From positions 1-32,243 of the forward strand of contig CAMYLB010000059.1 of assembly GCA_947259145.1 (NCBI GenBank): a DNA stretch of 32,243 nt, read 5' to 3'. Shown piece after piece: positions 1-7,673 of the stretch; the first letter of the stretch is position 1, and each line of letters opens with the position of its first letter. Under the pieces are notes generated by a model. The model had not been told where the DNA came from. It did not search any database and worked only from the letters and a program-made list of their open reading frames with translations. The position numbers and the translations under genes were made by a program. The DNA is from an uncultured Woeseiaceae bacterium. Lineage in GTDB: Bacteria; Pseudomonadota; Gammaproteobacteria; Steroidobacterales; Woeseiaceae.

Positions 1-20
1 GCGCGACGCTTGTGCGGTCT

Positions 21-78
21 CTAGTGTCCTGTTTGATGTGTCGCATGATGTCATGCGACACATCAAACAGGACACTAG
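21..78. repeat. Perfect 28-bp inverted repeat (palindrome) at the 3' end of feoB
   Basis: The arm CTAGTGTCCTGTTTGATGTG continues to 28 nt, is followed by a 2-nt TG spacer, and is then repeated as its exact reverse complement, giving a 58-nt palindrome bounded by CTAG on both sides. The feoB stop codon (TAG, minus strand) lies inside the right arm. There is no U-tract on either side, so it is not a classical Rho-independent terminator, although so strong a hairpin could end or stabilise the feo transcript. Two abutting inverted ends of an insertion element, or a small palindromic mobile repeat, would look like this. The structure is certain; the origin is not. Confidence 0.9.
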
Positions 79-2264
79 CCGCTGCCCAACTGGAATGCCA
101 GCAATGCGCCCAGGTAGCCAATTGAGGTCATGTAAAGCCAGGCGAAGATGGGCCAGCGCCAGGAATTCGTCTCACGCCGAATGACCGCCAGCGTCGCCGC
201 GCACTGCAGGCAGCACGCGTAGAAGATCAGCAGACCAATGACCATTGGCAACGTAAACACCTTCCTGCCATCGGGCCATGTCGAGGCTTTCAGACGACCC
301 GACAACGTGCCTTCATCGGCATCGCCACCGACAGCGTAAACCGTACCGAGAACGGCGATCACAACCTCGCGTGCCGGGAATCCTGCGATGACGGCGGACG
401 ACACGCGCCAGTCCCAGCCGAGCGGTGCGAATAACGGTTCAACGAAATGCCCCGCCCTGCCCAGCCAGCTCTGCTCCATCTGAGCTGCCGCCGCGACGTT
501 GTCAATGCGCTTGTACTCGGCCGCCAGCTCCGCGCCCGAAAGCGAGTACGCAGCGACTGTTTGTTGACGCGTAACTTCAGGTGCGATCAGCTCTGATCGT
601 GGGAAGTAGGCAAGTGCCCAGACGATGACCGCGACCGTGAAGATCACGGTACCGGCACGATAAAGAAACACCTTCGCGCGGCCGAGCAGCTGAATGAACA
701 CGGTCTGCAAATTGGGTCGTCGAAACTCGGGCAACATCAGCGCGAACGACGGTTTCGGGCCACGCAAGGCCGTTTTTCGAATCAGCAAGGCCGTCAGAAT
801 GCCGGCCACGATTCCGAACAGGTAAAGACCGAAAAGAACCAGTCCCTGCAGATTCAAGAACCCGACCCGTGTGGCGGGCACAAACGCTGCGATCAACAAA
901 GCATAGACAGGAAGCCTTGCAGAACAGGTCATGAACGGCGCCGCCATAATGGTCGCGATTCGGTCGCGGCGGTTCGGGATCACGCGCGTCGCCATGATAC
1001 CGGGCACGGCACACGCAAAACTCGAAATCATCGGAATGATGGACTGACCGGAGAGCCCCACCGAACGCATCGCGCGGTCCATGAGATAGGCAGCGCGCGC
1101 GAGGTAGCCCGAGTCTTCGAGCAAAATAATAAACAGGAACAGAATCAGAATCTGCGGTAGAAAGATCAAGACACTGCCGACACCCGCGATGATTCCGTCA
1201 GCGATCAGGCTCGCAAACGCACCCTCACCGAGCGCTTGCGTGACATTGCCACCCAAAGTCGCGGCGCCGGCATCAATGAGATCCATGATCGGCGTAGCCC
1301 AGGCAAAAACCGCCTGGAACACGATCGCCATGACGAGAAACAGGCCGATCGTTCCGGGAACCGGCCGGTTGACGAAACCCGCGATTCGCGTACGCCAGGA
1401 ATAGAACGGTGGCGCCGAATGCTGTACTTCGGCAAGTACTTTACGGACCCAGGCGTAACGGATCCTGGCATCCCGGGCGATGGGAGGCTCGATGCCGAAC
1501 ATCGAATCCCTTACCGCTTCCAGTTTGCCTTGCGCATCGCCGCCGAGTTTTTCGAGGAATGCGCGATTCGCATCCGTCGGGCCATCAATCAGCAATCGTT
1601 CGAGCTCCGCAAAGCGTATCGGCTCCTTTGCATCTTGCGCCAGTTCGTGGGCCGCCTCGGTCAGCTCGGGCCAGACGACGATCCGCTCGACCGGCACAAG
1701 GCTCGGCATGTCGGCTATCGCCTGACGAAGCTGCGGCAGGCCGGCACCGGTTGTCGCAACAATCGGGTAGATGGGAACACCGCCGAGCGCCAGCCGCAGC
1801 CGTTCAATATCGATACGCACGCCACTGCGTTCGGCCGCATCGGTCATCGTCAGCGCGATTACCATCGGCAGCTTCAGGTCGATCAGCTGCTGCACCAGGA
1901 ACAACCCCTGGTAGAGATTGGTCGCATCTAGGACCACGAGTATGCCGTCGGGCGTTTTCATATCCTGCACTCGCCCGAAGATCACGTCGACAGCAATGTG
2001 CTCCTCGAGTGAATGTGCACTGAGAGAGTGCGTGCCCGGCAGGTCGACAAGCTGTATGACTTTGTTATCGACCTTGAGCAGGCCTATGTGTCGCTCAACC
2101 GTGACGCCCGGGTAGTTGCCGATGCGCTGCTTTAAACCCGTCAGCCGGTTAAAGAGCGTGCTTTTCCCCGAATTGGGATTACCAACCACCGCGATGCTGG
2201 CGTCTGAACGCTTGGCAAAGGGGATTTCATTGGCGGGAATGCGGATTTCTGAGCGTTTAGTCAC
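75..2264 (-). CDS. feoB: FeoB ferrous iron transporter
   Basis: Inner-membrane Fe(II) importer with a cytosolic G domain, 729 aa, full length for the family. Visible motifs are the P-loop GNPNSGKST (residues 28-36), the switch region YPGVTVE (51-57) and G3 DLPGT (74-78). The usual G4 NxxD is TMTD (139-142), so the guanine-contacting Asn is Thr. The membrane half begins near residue 300 and carries both Gate segments: the first contains SGYLARAAYLMDR and CAVPGIMATR, the second contains YACCLQCAATLAVIRRET. The start is GTG, inside the 3' end of feoA (8-bp overlap, GTGACTAA), which indicates translational coupling. The stop codon is provided by the palindrome described separately. Identity is secure; the effect of the G4 substitution is unknown. 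Confidence 0.97.
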   Translation of the reverse strand: MTKRSEIRIPANEIPFAKRSDASIAVVGNPNSGKSTLFNRLTGLKQRIGNYPGVTVERHIGLLKVDNKVIQLVDLPGTHSLSAHSLEEHIAVDVIFGRVQDMKTPDGILVVLDATNLYQGLFLVQQLIDLKLPMVIALTMTDAAERSGVRIDIERLRLALGGVPIYPIVATTGAGLPQLRQAIADMPSLVPVERIVVWPELTEAAHELAQDAKEPIRFAELERLLIDGPTDANRAFLEKLGGDAQGKLEAVRDSMFGIEPPIARDARIRYAWVRKVLAEVQHSAPPFYSWRTRIAGFVNRPVPGTIGLFLVMAIVFQAVFAWATPIMDLIDAGAATLGGNVTQALGEGAFASLIADGIIAGVGSVLIFLPQILILFLFIILLEDSGYLARAAYLMDRAMRSVGLSGQSIIPMISSFACAVPGIMATRVIPNRRDRIATIMAAPFMTCSARLPVYALLIAAFVPATRVGFLNLQGLVLFGLYLFGIVAGILTALLIRKTALRGPKPSFALMLPEFRRPNLQTVFIQLLGRAKVFLYRAGTVIFTVAVIVWALAYFPRSELIAPEVTRQQTVAAYSLSGAELAAEYKRIDNVAAAAQMEQSWLGRAGHFVEPLFAPLGWDWRVSSAVIAGFPAREVVIAVLGTVYAVGGDADEGTLSGRLKASTWPDGRKVFTLPMVIGLLIFYACCLQCAATLAVIRRETNSWRWPIFAWLYMTSIGYLGALLAFQLGSG

Positions 2265-2508
2265 CAGCCGCTACAGGTGAAACTTTGAAGTACTTTGCGT
2301 GTTCCTGTCGCAGAGAAATAGCGCAACCAAACAGCCGAAACTCCATCGGGTCGCCACCAATCGCAGAACTCGCATGCTCGACCTCGGCACCCTCGACCAG
2401 GCCGAGTACCATCAGGCGTTGCACCTGTGGATCAGCCGCGTCGACGAGCTGGATGACACCCCTCTGGCCGCGTTTCAGCGTCGCGAGCGTTTTGCCGTTA
2501 ATTTCCAT
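2257..2508 (-). CDS. feoA: FeoA SH3-like ferrous iron transport protein
   Basis: Small cytosolic partner of FeoB, 83 aa, typical length. It has the FeoA SH3-like pattern: an N-terminal LATLKRGQRGVI strand, a central RLMVLGLVEGAEVE turn (the conserved R-x-x-x-L-G-x-x-x-G) and a C-terminal FRLFGCAISLRQEHAKYF strand resembling the family's G-x-x-I-A-L-R. It is the first gene of the feoAB operon and overlaps feoB by 8 bp. The sequence AGGAAG sits only two bases before the ATG, a rather short Shine-Dalgarno spacing. A Fur-like palindrome lies about 50 bp upstream, so iron repression of the pair is expected. Confidence 0.95.
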   Translation of the reverse strand: MEINGKTLATLKRGQRGVIQLVDAADPQVQRLMVLGLVEGAEVEHASSAIGGDPMEFRLFGCAISLRQEHAKYFKVSPVAAGD

Positions 2509-2559
2509 AACTTCCTATAAATACTGAAGTTTCAGCCCATTGGTGAGTATTGCTGAAAT

Positions 2560-2578
2560 GGTAATGATTCGCATTACG
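2560..2578 (-). promoter_or_regulatory. Fur-box-like operator of feoAB
   Basis: GGTAATGATTCGCATTACG is an imperfect palindrome matching 13 of 19 positions of the classical Fur box GATAATGATAATCATTATC by my count. It lies about 50 bp upstream of feoA. On the minus strand a weak TTGCAT / 17 bp / TACCAT promoter reading toward feoA would overlap it, which is the arrangement expected for Fur repression. Known biology: Fur represses feo operons when iron is plentiful. That this site is bound is inference. Confidence 0.7.
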
Positions 2579-2751
2579 ATATGCAATAGGGAATTGTACG
2601 GATATCCGGCACTTGCGCCATTCAGCGTGTGATCCAGTTCTCGAATGTCGCATAAAGGCGGCGTTCAGGCTGCATTCATTGACTCACGGTTAGCGTATCT
2701 CGATAGCAGCCACCCCCGCTCCAGTCAGTCACCCACCGCGAGGATCGCGAC

Positions 2752-3567
2752 ATGAATACGACCGCCCGAATCCTGATCACAGTCTTGCTCATCACCGTCG
2801 CCACGCTGACGACACGAGCGACGCTAGCCAATACGCCAACTATCCGGCTCTTCCCCACGACGGTTGTCGAAGATCTGCGGCAAACCGGCAATGTCGCGCG
2901 CGACATGGAAACCGGCCTGCAAGAAGTGATTGGCCGACTCGATCAGCAGCAGGAGCTGTACCACGAGAGCAAATGTGACGGCGCAGAAGATGACTCCGGG
3001 TGTCAGCGCCTCGCACGTCAGATTGGCGCGAGCTATCTCGAGATGCTCACCATTATGGATGAGCGGCTGCCGGACATGGAGCACACGGTGAATAACACGC
3101 GGCTGAGTCTCGAGAAAAGTCTGCGCAATGAGCTCGGCCGGAAAATGACACCCTGGACATTGCAGGAAACGCTGATAGGCAGTGATGCGAACAAAACGGT
3201 AAGTAAGTCCTCCCCCACGCTGCGCGGTCGCTCGGGCATGCGTCTCAGCGAACGATTCAATCAATATTATCAACTGGTCGCTACGTCCGGCGCCAAAGGT
3301 GACCAGTCGCTTGCGGTACTGGCGTCGGACATCTACCTCGATATGGAAGAGACCAGTCTGCTGATTCAGCGCACGCGTCAGGAGATCGCCCGTGCAACGC
3401 TGATGGAACAGCTAAACCAGTCGTTCGGCATCATCACACCCGAAATGATTGAAGTCGTTGGCGGCGTCAAATCCATCCTGTTCGGCGACGAGGAAGGTCA
3501 GGCGCTCGTTGCCGGCCCACCACCAGGCAGCGTCGAGCAAGCCTACCGCAGTCCGCTTGAACAATGA
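2752..3567 (+). CDS. Secreted, mostly helical protein of unknown function; first gene of the envelope operon
   Basis: Not recognised as a named family. The 271-aa product begins with a signal peptide (ILITVLLITVATLTTRATLA, likely cut near ALA-NT around residue 26). The mature part is rich in charged, Gln- and Leu-containing helical stretches, including DLRQTGNVARDMETGLQEVI and TSLLIQRTRQEIARATLMEQ, suggesting a periplasmic helical or coiled protein. One Cys pair (C-x9-C, around residues 80-90) could form a disulphide. The start ATG is preceded by GAGG. The next gene begins 25 bp after its stop, and the following genes overlap or nearly touch, so it probably leads a seven-gene operon. A weak TTGACT hexamer near 2679 could belong to its promoter. 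Confidence 0.75.
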   Translation: MNTTARILITVLLITVATLTTRATLANTPTIRLFPTTVVEDLRQTGNVARDMETGLQEVIGRLDQQQELYHESKCDGAEDDSGCQRLARQIGASYLEMLTIMDERLPDMEHTVNNTRLSLEKSLRNELGRKMTPWTLQETLIGSDANKTVSKSSPTLRGRSGMRLSERFNQYYQLVATSGAKGDQSLAVLASDIYLDMEETSLLIQRTRQEIARATLMEQLNQSFGIITPEMIEVVGGVKSILFGDEEGQALVAGPPPGSVEQAYRSPLEQ

Positions 3568-3592
3568 AAAAAGTACAGTGAGGAGAATTTCT

Positions 3593-4144
3593 GTGAACTC
3601 AAACGCCATTAGAAAACCGCTGCTTGTTGTCGCGGGACTCATCGCGACAGCTTTCTTCATAGCGTCATGTGCATCGACAGCCCCAAGCTGCGCAGCACCA
3701 CAATCGAAGAATCTCAGTTCAGCTATTAGCACCACGCAATCATCGTTGCTGGAAGGCTGCCACGCGCACTTTGACCGCTATTATGACGATCTGATGACCA
3801 TCGCGGAAGGTGATCCTAAACCGGAAAACAAGCGGGAGTTCAGCCAGTTCCTGGTTTGGTCCGCTGACAAGGGACTGCTCAGTAACCGACAGGCGGAGGA
3901 TTACTACAACCGCTTCTTTAACGTGAAGTTCATGTCACTTAAGGGCGACTACAACAACTGCTCACACACCTGTCCCAATAAGCAAAAGGTGCTGTTCGAC
4001 ATGGAGCGCGAACTGTCAGAAAAGGAACGTGGTTTGCTCAAGGTCAGTCTCGATAACGACGGTTATTACCGTGCCGACCAGTTGTACCAGGAAGTCGAGC
4101 TCGTACTCGAGGCGACCTGCACCGCCTGCTCGGCAAGCCGATAG
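3593..4144 (+). CDS. Putative lipoprotein in the ExbB/ExbD-like operon
   Basis: I place the start at the GTG preceded by GAGGAG (spacing about 7), giving 183 aa; the longer ORF in the track starts inside the previous gene and lacks a ribosome site. The N-terminus, a short basic stretch, LLVVAGLIATAFF and then IASC, is a lipoprotein signal with lipobox I-A-S-C, so the mature protein should be lipidated at that Cys. The mature domain has several further Cys residues, notably NNCSHTC and CTACSASR near the C-terminus, which look disulphide-forming. No family is recognised. Context suggests an outer- or inner-membrane-anchored periplasmic component working with the downstream motor-like proteins. 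Confidence 0.75.
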   Translation: MNSNAIRKPLLVVAGLIATAFFIASCASTAPSCAAPQSKNLSSAISTTQSSLLEGCHAHFDRYYDDLMTIAEGDPKPENKREFSQFLVWSADKGLLSNRQAEDYYNRFFNVKFMSLKGDYNNCSHTCPNKQKVLFDMERELSEKERGLLKVSLDNDGYYRADQLYQEVELVLEATCTACSASR

Positions 4145-4160
4145 ATTGAAGTAAACGACG

Positions 4161-4811
4161 ATGAGCCGCAGCCTCGTCTTTTTCAAAGGGCTCGCCGCCG
4201 GCGCGCTCGGAACCCTGATCGGCGGTTCGGCGACGCTGTACCTGTTGGGCCGCAGCGGCGTGATTCATTTTAATGACACGGCGATCAGCAGCCCCGGCGA
4301 ATGGCTGCACTGGGCTTACACGAATCTCGGCTCCTCTATTCCGGTCTTCGCGGTACTGCTGCTGGCCTACTTCGTCACTCTTGGGCGCCTGCGCGACGCG
4401 CTGGAGAACGCGCGCCCGATCAACCAGATCGTGCAGCTCGATCACCTGACCGATATCTGGACCACGTTGTTTTTTGGCACGGGTGTTATCTGGACTGCAA
4501 TCGGCATGCGCAGCGCGCTGATATTTGCACTCGGCGATCGCGCTGCGGCGCTGCAGCAAGGCGCGTTCGCAATGCTCGAACGCATGATTGACGGCGGCAT
4601 CCTGTTGGCACTCTCCACCACTATTTTTGGCGGTGTGGGCGGATACGTGATGCGCGTATACAAGACTGTATTGCTCGGCACGCAGCTGCAACAACAGTAC
4701 GACACAGCTGCGCGCGCCGATACCTCTGAAATGCGCGAGAGCCTGAAGAGAATCGAGACACACCTTCGCAAGGGCAGCGATGCGTCTGCCGTCGTCGAGG
4801 CGCAATTATGA
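4161..4811 (+). CDS. MotA/TolQ/ExbB-like proton-channel family membrane protein (divergent)
   Basis: 216 aa with four likely membrane segments (about 8-29, 57-77, 99-124 and 143-166). Segment 3, FGTGVIWTAIGMRSAL, resembles the ExbB/TolQ/MotA helix GLxGTVxGMxxAF. Segment 4, GILLALSTTIFGGVGGYV, resembles the family's ALxxTAxGLxxAIP helix, including the Thr that lines the ion path in ExbB/TolQ. The tail after residue 167 is cytoplasmic and helical. The extra N-terminal helix and the very short cytosolic loop between segments 2 and 3 differ from classical ExbB. It overlaps the next gene by ATGA, and that gene encodes an ExbD-like single-span protein, the partner expected for this family. Family membership is my reading of motifs; function is inferred. 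Confidence 0.65.
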   Translation: MSRSLVFFKGLAAGALGTLIGGSATLYLLGRSGVIHFNDTAISSPGEWLHWAYTNLGSSIPVFAVLLLAYFVTLGRLRDALENARPINQIVQLDHLTDIWTTLFFGTGVIWTAIGMRSALIFALGDRAAALQQGAFAMLERMIDGGILLALSTTIFGGVGGYVMRVYKTVLLGTQLQQQYDTAARADTSEMRESLKRIETHLRKGSDASAVVEAQL

Positions 4812-5602
4812 TGCGCTCACCGTTAGCCTACCCTCTCAATCGTTCCGCCGACATGGATGGCGGCGGCGCCGCAGACCTGCAAACCGACATCATGCGATTC
4901 ATGGCGATCCTGTCGCTGTGTCTTGTTGCGATATTCGCGCTCGTGCAGAGCATACCGATGACACCGGCGCCGCCCGTCGAGCCCGAGCCACAGGACACAC
5001 CCGTGGAACCGACCCCAATAATCGCGAAAATCCCGCCGGCCGCCCCGCCAAAACCGGCGGTCCCGAAAACGGTCGCAAAACCGGTCGAAAAAGCCGTCAC
5101 GCTGACACGTCCCAAGTGGGTTCCGAAATTCCAACCGGCGAAGGCTGTTGCTGTACCGATCGAAGCCGCGCCTCAGGTTCAGGCGGCTGCGGCTACCGTG
5201 ACGGAGGCAACGTCACCAGCGATACCGCCGGTTGAGAGCGAGGCGAAAGGATTCACGCTGCGCTTCGAATCCGATGCCGCACTGACGCGGCTTGTCGCGG
5301 CAAGCCATGTCGGTCTGTACGCCATTGAAAGCGACCGCGCGCAGCGCATGACCGTCAGCAACAGCCGTATCAGTTTCTGGGACGCATCCATGCCGAACAC
5401 ATTTCACGAAATGGAAACCGCCACGGTACCTGCCGCGGTGATTGAAGCGCTGACCCGGACCGGAATAACAGCCGACGCCGTCAGCTGGGGCGTCACCTTG
5501 CCGGGCAAATTGAAAATTCAACTCGATGATCTCATGCAGGCCCACAGCGGCGGCGTACTGGTCATCGGGGCAAGCGGTGACATCCAATTGGAGGCCTCAT
5601 GA
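4808..5602 (+). CDS. ExbD/TolR-like single-span protein with TonB-like proline-rich linker and novel C-terminal domain
   Basis: 264 aa. The N-terminus LQTDIMRFMAILSLCLVAIFALVQ (residues 24-47) places an Asp (D27) at the start of a single membrane helix, as in ExbD, TolR and MotB where this Asp carries protons. There follows a periplasmic linker of about 60 residues rich in Pro, Lys and Val (EPTPIIAKIPPAAPPKPAVPKTVAKP), reminiscent of TonB. The C-terminal domain (about 146-264) ends in GVLVIGASGDIQLE and is not a typical ExbD fold that I can recognise. It overlaps the ExbB-like gene and the next gene by 4 bp each (ATGA). I infer a stator/transducer subunit that couples ion flow to something in the periplasm. 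Confidence 0.6.
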   Translation: MMRSPLAYPLNRSADMDGGGAADLQTDIMRFMAILSLCLVAIFALVQSIPMTPAPPVEPEPQDTPVEPTPIIAKIPPAAPPKPAVPKTVAKPVEKAVTLTRPKWVPKFQPAKAVAVPIEAAPQVQAAAATVTEATSPAIPPVESEAKGFTLRFESDAALTRLVAASHVGLYAIESDRAQRMTVSNSRISFWDASMPNTFHEMETATVPAAVIEALTRTGITADAVSWGVTLPGKLKIQLDDLMQAHSGGVLVIGASGDIQLEAS

Positions 5603-7122
5603 TCCGACGTATCCTGATTCTGCTAACGGTGCTTGTCGCGCAGGCGATTCCAGCTGTTGCCCAGTCGCGAGAAAAGGACCTCGATCGCTGGCTGGACCGC
5701 GACCTTATACCTTACGTGCGACAACAGCTGATCGTGCATCCGCGCTTCAAGAACGAGACCGTGATGTTCGTGGTGCTGCGCGATAACGCGCCGGCTTCTG
5801 CGAGCAACGCGCTGGCACTGTCGCTGCGCGATCGTGTCCTGGCCGCAGCCGTGGCGACGCCCGGCGTTGCCATTGGTTGGCAGCAGGGACGTAGCGGCAA
5901 TTCGCTCGATTCGCAGCCGCAGAATTGCACGCTTGACGACGTGCACTACTACATCGGAATCGAGCTTACGCAAAAACTCGACAGCAGCTATTCGGTAAAC
6001 GTACGTGCGCTGGACCTCGAGGATCGTAACTGGGTGACCGGTTTCGGCAAGCACTGGAAGGGACAGCTCAGCACGACTCAACGCCAGGCAATGCGACAGT
6101 CGCGCATCGATGAGACTTTTCTCGGCGCTCGCGACGTGCCGTTCACGCTGGCGCAGACGGACCTGCTCGCAGCGCATCTGGCTCACCAGTTGACCTGCAC
6201 GATGCAAAAGCGCGTATCGGACGAATACGTGGTCGCTACGGATCTCCAGGAACCAACGGCAAGTGGCCTGCAGGGAACAGTCGAACTGATCAGCAACAAT
6301 CTCGCAAACCGCCAGGCGCTCGTATTGAGCAGTGACGAGACGAGAACGAATGCGGTGTTGGGCGGCAAGGCGCATCAGATCGATGGCGTGTTGTTTCAAT
6401 ACTGGCTGACCGTGACGCCGCAAAATGAAGATGACGACGTCACGGCACTGAGCGCCAGCGCTTACATCGTATTGCCTGACGCGCAGTTCGCGAATGTGCC
6501 GAATCCGAAGCCGGATCCGGCCATGAAACAGACGGCCGCCGTGACGCCGACTTCGATCTCAATACCGAATGCCGGAAAAGACTCATTGATCAATTCACTG
6601 CAATTGTCGTCGCCGGCCTCATTGAGCGATTGCCAGGGCGGCGGCATAGCTATTCGCGAAACAACGTATATGACGGGTGTGCGGCCGTGCTCGATACTGC
6701 AGACTCGCGCAAACGCGGACTCGATAGTCTTCTTCCTGGAACACCAGGCGAATCATGGGCTCGTGCGGCTGGCCGGGCCCGAATGCCGTGATCGGACCAA
6801 GGCGAATATTGTACGCAGCGGCGAGCTGCTGAGTTTTCCCATCGCCAAGACAACTACCGCAAGACAAAACTGGAGCGAGACCTACGAATGGTTGCTGCAA
6901 CCGGATCTCGACACCTACTACGCCGTGGTCGTATCGGATGCTCAGCTTGCAAGGCGCGTCGCCAACCACATGGACAATCTTCCACTGCGATGCTCCACGT
7001 CGATTCGCCCGGGCCTCGAGGGCGACGATCTTCGAGAATGGCTGAGTGATTTTGCAATGATTACGGCACGCTCATCGAAACACGTCGACTGGCGCGCTCT
7101 GAAAGTTACGGACGTACTTTAG
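5599..7122 (+). CDS. Large exported protein of unknown function in the envelope operon
   Basis: 507 aa with a clear signal peptide (IRRILILLTVLVAQAIPAVA, cut near residue 21). The first half reads like an alternating alpha/beta domain (YVRQQLIVHPRFKNETVMFVVLRD ... YYIGIELTQKLDSSYSVNVRALDLEDRNWVTGFGKHWKG), loosely reminiscent of LpoB/CsgG/FlgO-type periplasmic folds, but I would not assign it. After a Pro/Thr-rich linker near residue 300-330, the second half has several Cys residues (SDCQGGG, RPCSIL, PECRDR, LRCSTS) and resembles a DUF4384-like sandwich only weakly. It overlaps the ExbD-like gene by ATGA and is followed 10 bp later by the SPOR-like gene. Probably periplasmic. Confidence 0.7.
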   Translation: MIRRILILLTVLVAQAIPAVAQSREKDLDRWLDRDLIPYVRQQLIVHPRFKNETVMFVVLRDNAPASASNALALSLRDRVLAAAVATPGVAIGWQQGRSGNSLDSQPQNCTLDDVHYYIGIELTQKLDSSYSVNVRALDLEDRNWVTGFGKHWKGQLSTTQRQAMRQSRIDETFLGARDVPFTLAQTDLLAAHLAHQLTCTMQKRVSDEYVVATDLQEPTASGLQGTVELISNNLANRQALVLSSDETRTNAVLGGKAHQIDGVLFQYWLTVTPQNEDDDVTALSASAYIVLPDAQFANVPNPKPDPAMKQTAAVTPTSISIPNAGKDSLINSLQLSSPASLSDCQGGGIAIRETTYMTGVRPCSILQTRANADSIVFFLEHQANHGLVRLAGPECRDRTKANIVRSGELLSFPIAKTTTARQNWSETYEWLLQPDLDTYYAVVVSDAQLARRVANHMDNLPLRCSTSIRPGLEGDDLREWLSDFAMITARSSKHVDWRALKVTDVL

Positions 7123-7132
7123 TGAGGCCGCG

Positions 7133-7672
7133 ATGATCAGAATTATTGGAATCTTGACGGGCTCTGCACTTGCGGTTGCATTTCTGATCGTTGCATTGGG
7201 CATACCTGAACTCGAGGCACCACAGCCAGAACCGGCAGCGCCGACGCCAGCCGTGAGGCAGGCCGACGCCGCGCCGAACCCGCAACCCGCGCCGCAACCG
7301 CAGCCCGCGCCGAACCCGCAACCCTCGCCGCAACCGCAACCGCAAGCGATTTCTCAGCCGGAACCGGAACCTGCCGTTGCCCGGATTCCACCCTCGCCCC
7401 CCGTTCCGCGGCCGGAGACCGCGGCCGTGCTCGAAGACGTTGCCGTGCCTGTTGAGGAACAGTGGTATGCCTTCTGGAGCCCTTTCCGGAGCAAGGTGGC
7501 CGCAGACGGCTTCGTGTCGCAGCTGCAAAAAACGACGGGGCTGGACTATCGCGTCGTCAAACTCGAGCCTGGCGTTTACGAGGTCGCGTTTGCCTATTCT
7601 GATGACTCGGACATCCAGGAAAAACTGGTACGGATCTCCTCAGCAACGGGTCTCGATCTGCCGGGTGGCTAG
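7133..7672 (+). CDS. Membrane-anchored, Pro/Gln-rich protein with C-terminal SPOR-like domain
   Basis: 179 aa. One N-terminal membrane segment (about 4-24, signal-anchor type) is followed by a Pro/Gln/Asn-rich spacer of roughly 75 residues, built partly from a DNA repeat, and then a compact domain (about 108-176) beginning WYAFWSPFRSKVAADGFVSQ. The pattern of a strand, A-x-x-F-x-x-x-L helix, then YRVV...VYEVAFAY and a final helix is SPOR-like. SPOR domains bind denuded septal peptidoglycan. The start follows the previous stop by 10 bp, and the lytic transglycosylase gene starts 1 bp after this stop, so the two are probably made together. I am fairly sure of the architecture and less sure of the SPOR label. 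Confidence 0.7.
   Translation: MIRIIGILTGSALAVAFLIVALGIPELEAPQPEPAAPTPAVRQADAAPNPQPAPQPQPAPNPQPSPQPQPQAISQPEPEPAVARIPPSPPVPRPETAAVLEDVAVPVEEQWYAFWSPFRSKVAADGFVSQLQKTTGLDYRVVKLEPGVYEVAFAYSDDSDIQEKLVRISSATGLDLPGG
7271..7342 (+). repeat. Four 18-bp tandem units encoding a Pro/Gln/Asn spacer
   Basis: Units GCGCCGAACCCGCAACCC and GCGCCGCAACCGCAGCCC alternate; units 1 and 3 are identical and units 2 and 4 nearly so. They encode APNPQP/APQPQP repeats in the periplasmic linker of the SPOR-like protein. Such arrays change length readily by slippage, so linker length may vary between strains. Confidence 0.85.
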
Positions 7673-7673
7673 C

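Noticed and set aside
1236-1931. 231-aa plus-strand ORF opposite feoB
   Set aside because: Out-of-frame shadow of a strongly conserved FeoB coding region in GC-rich DNA; no ribosome site or family motif.
4044-4805. 253-aa minus-strand ORF across the ExbB-like gene
   Set aside because: Arg/His/Gln-rich composition typical of an antisense frame; the plus-strand frame has membrane helices, gene overlaps and a coherent operon.
7271-7342. Possible CRISPR-like array in the SPOR-like gene
   Set aside because: The 18-bp units are contiguous without spacers and encode an in-frame Pro/Gln linker; it is a simple coding tandem repeat.
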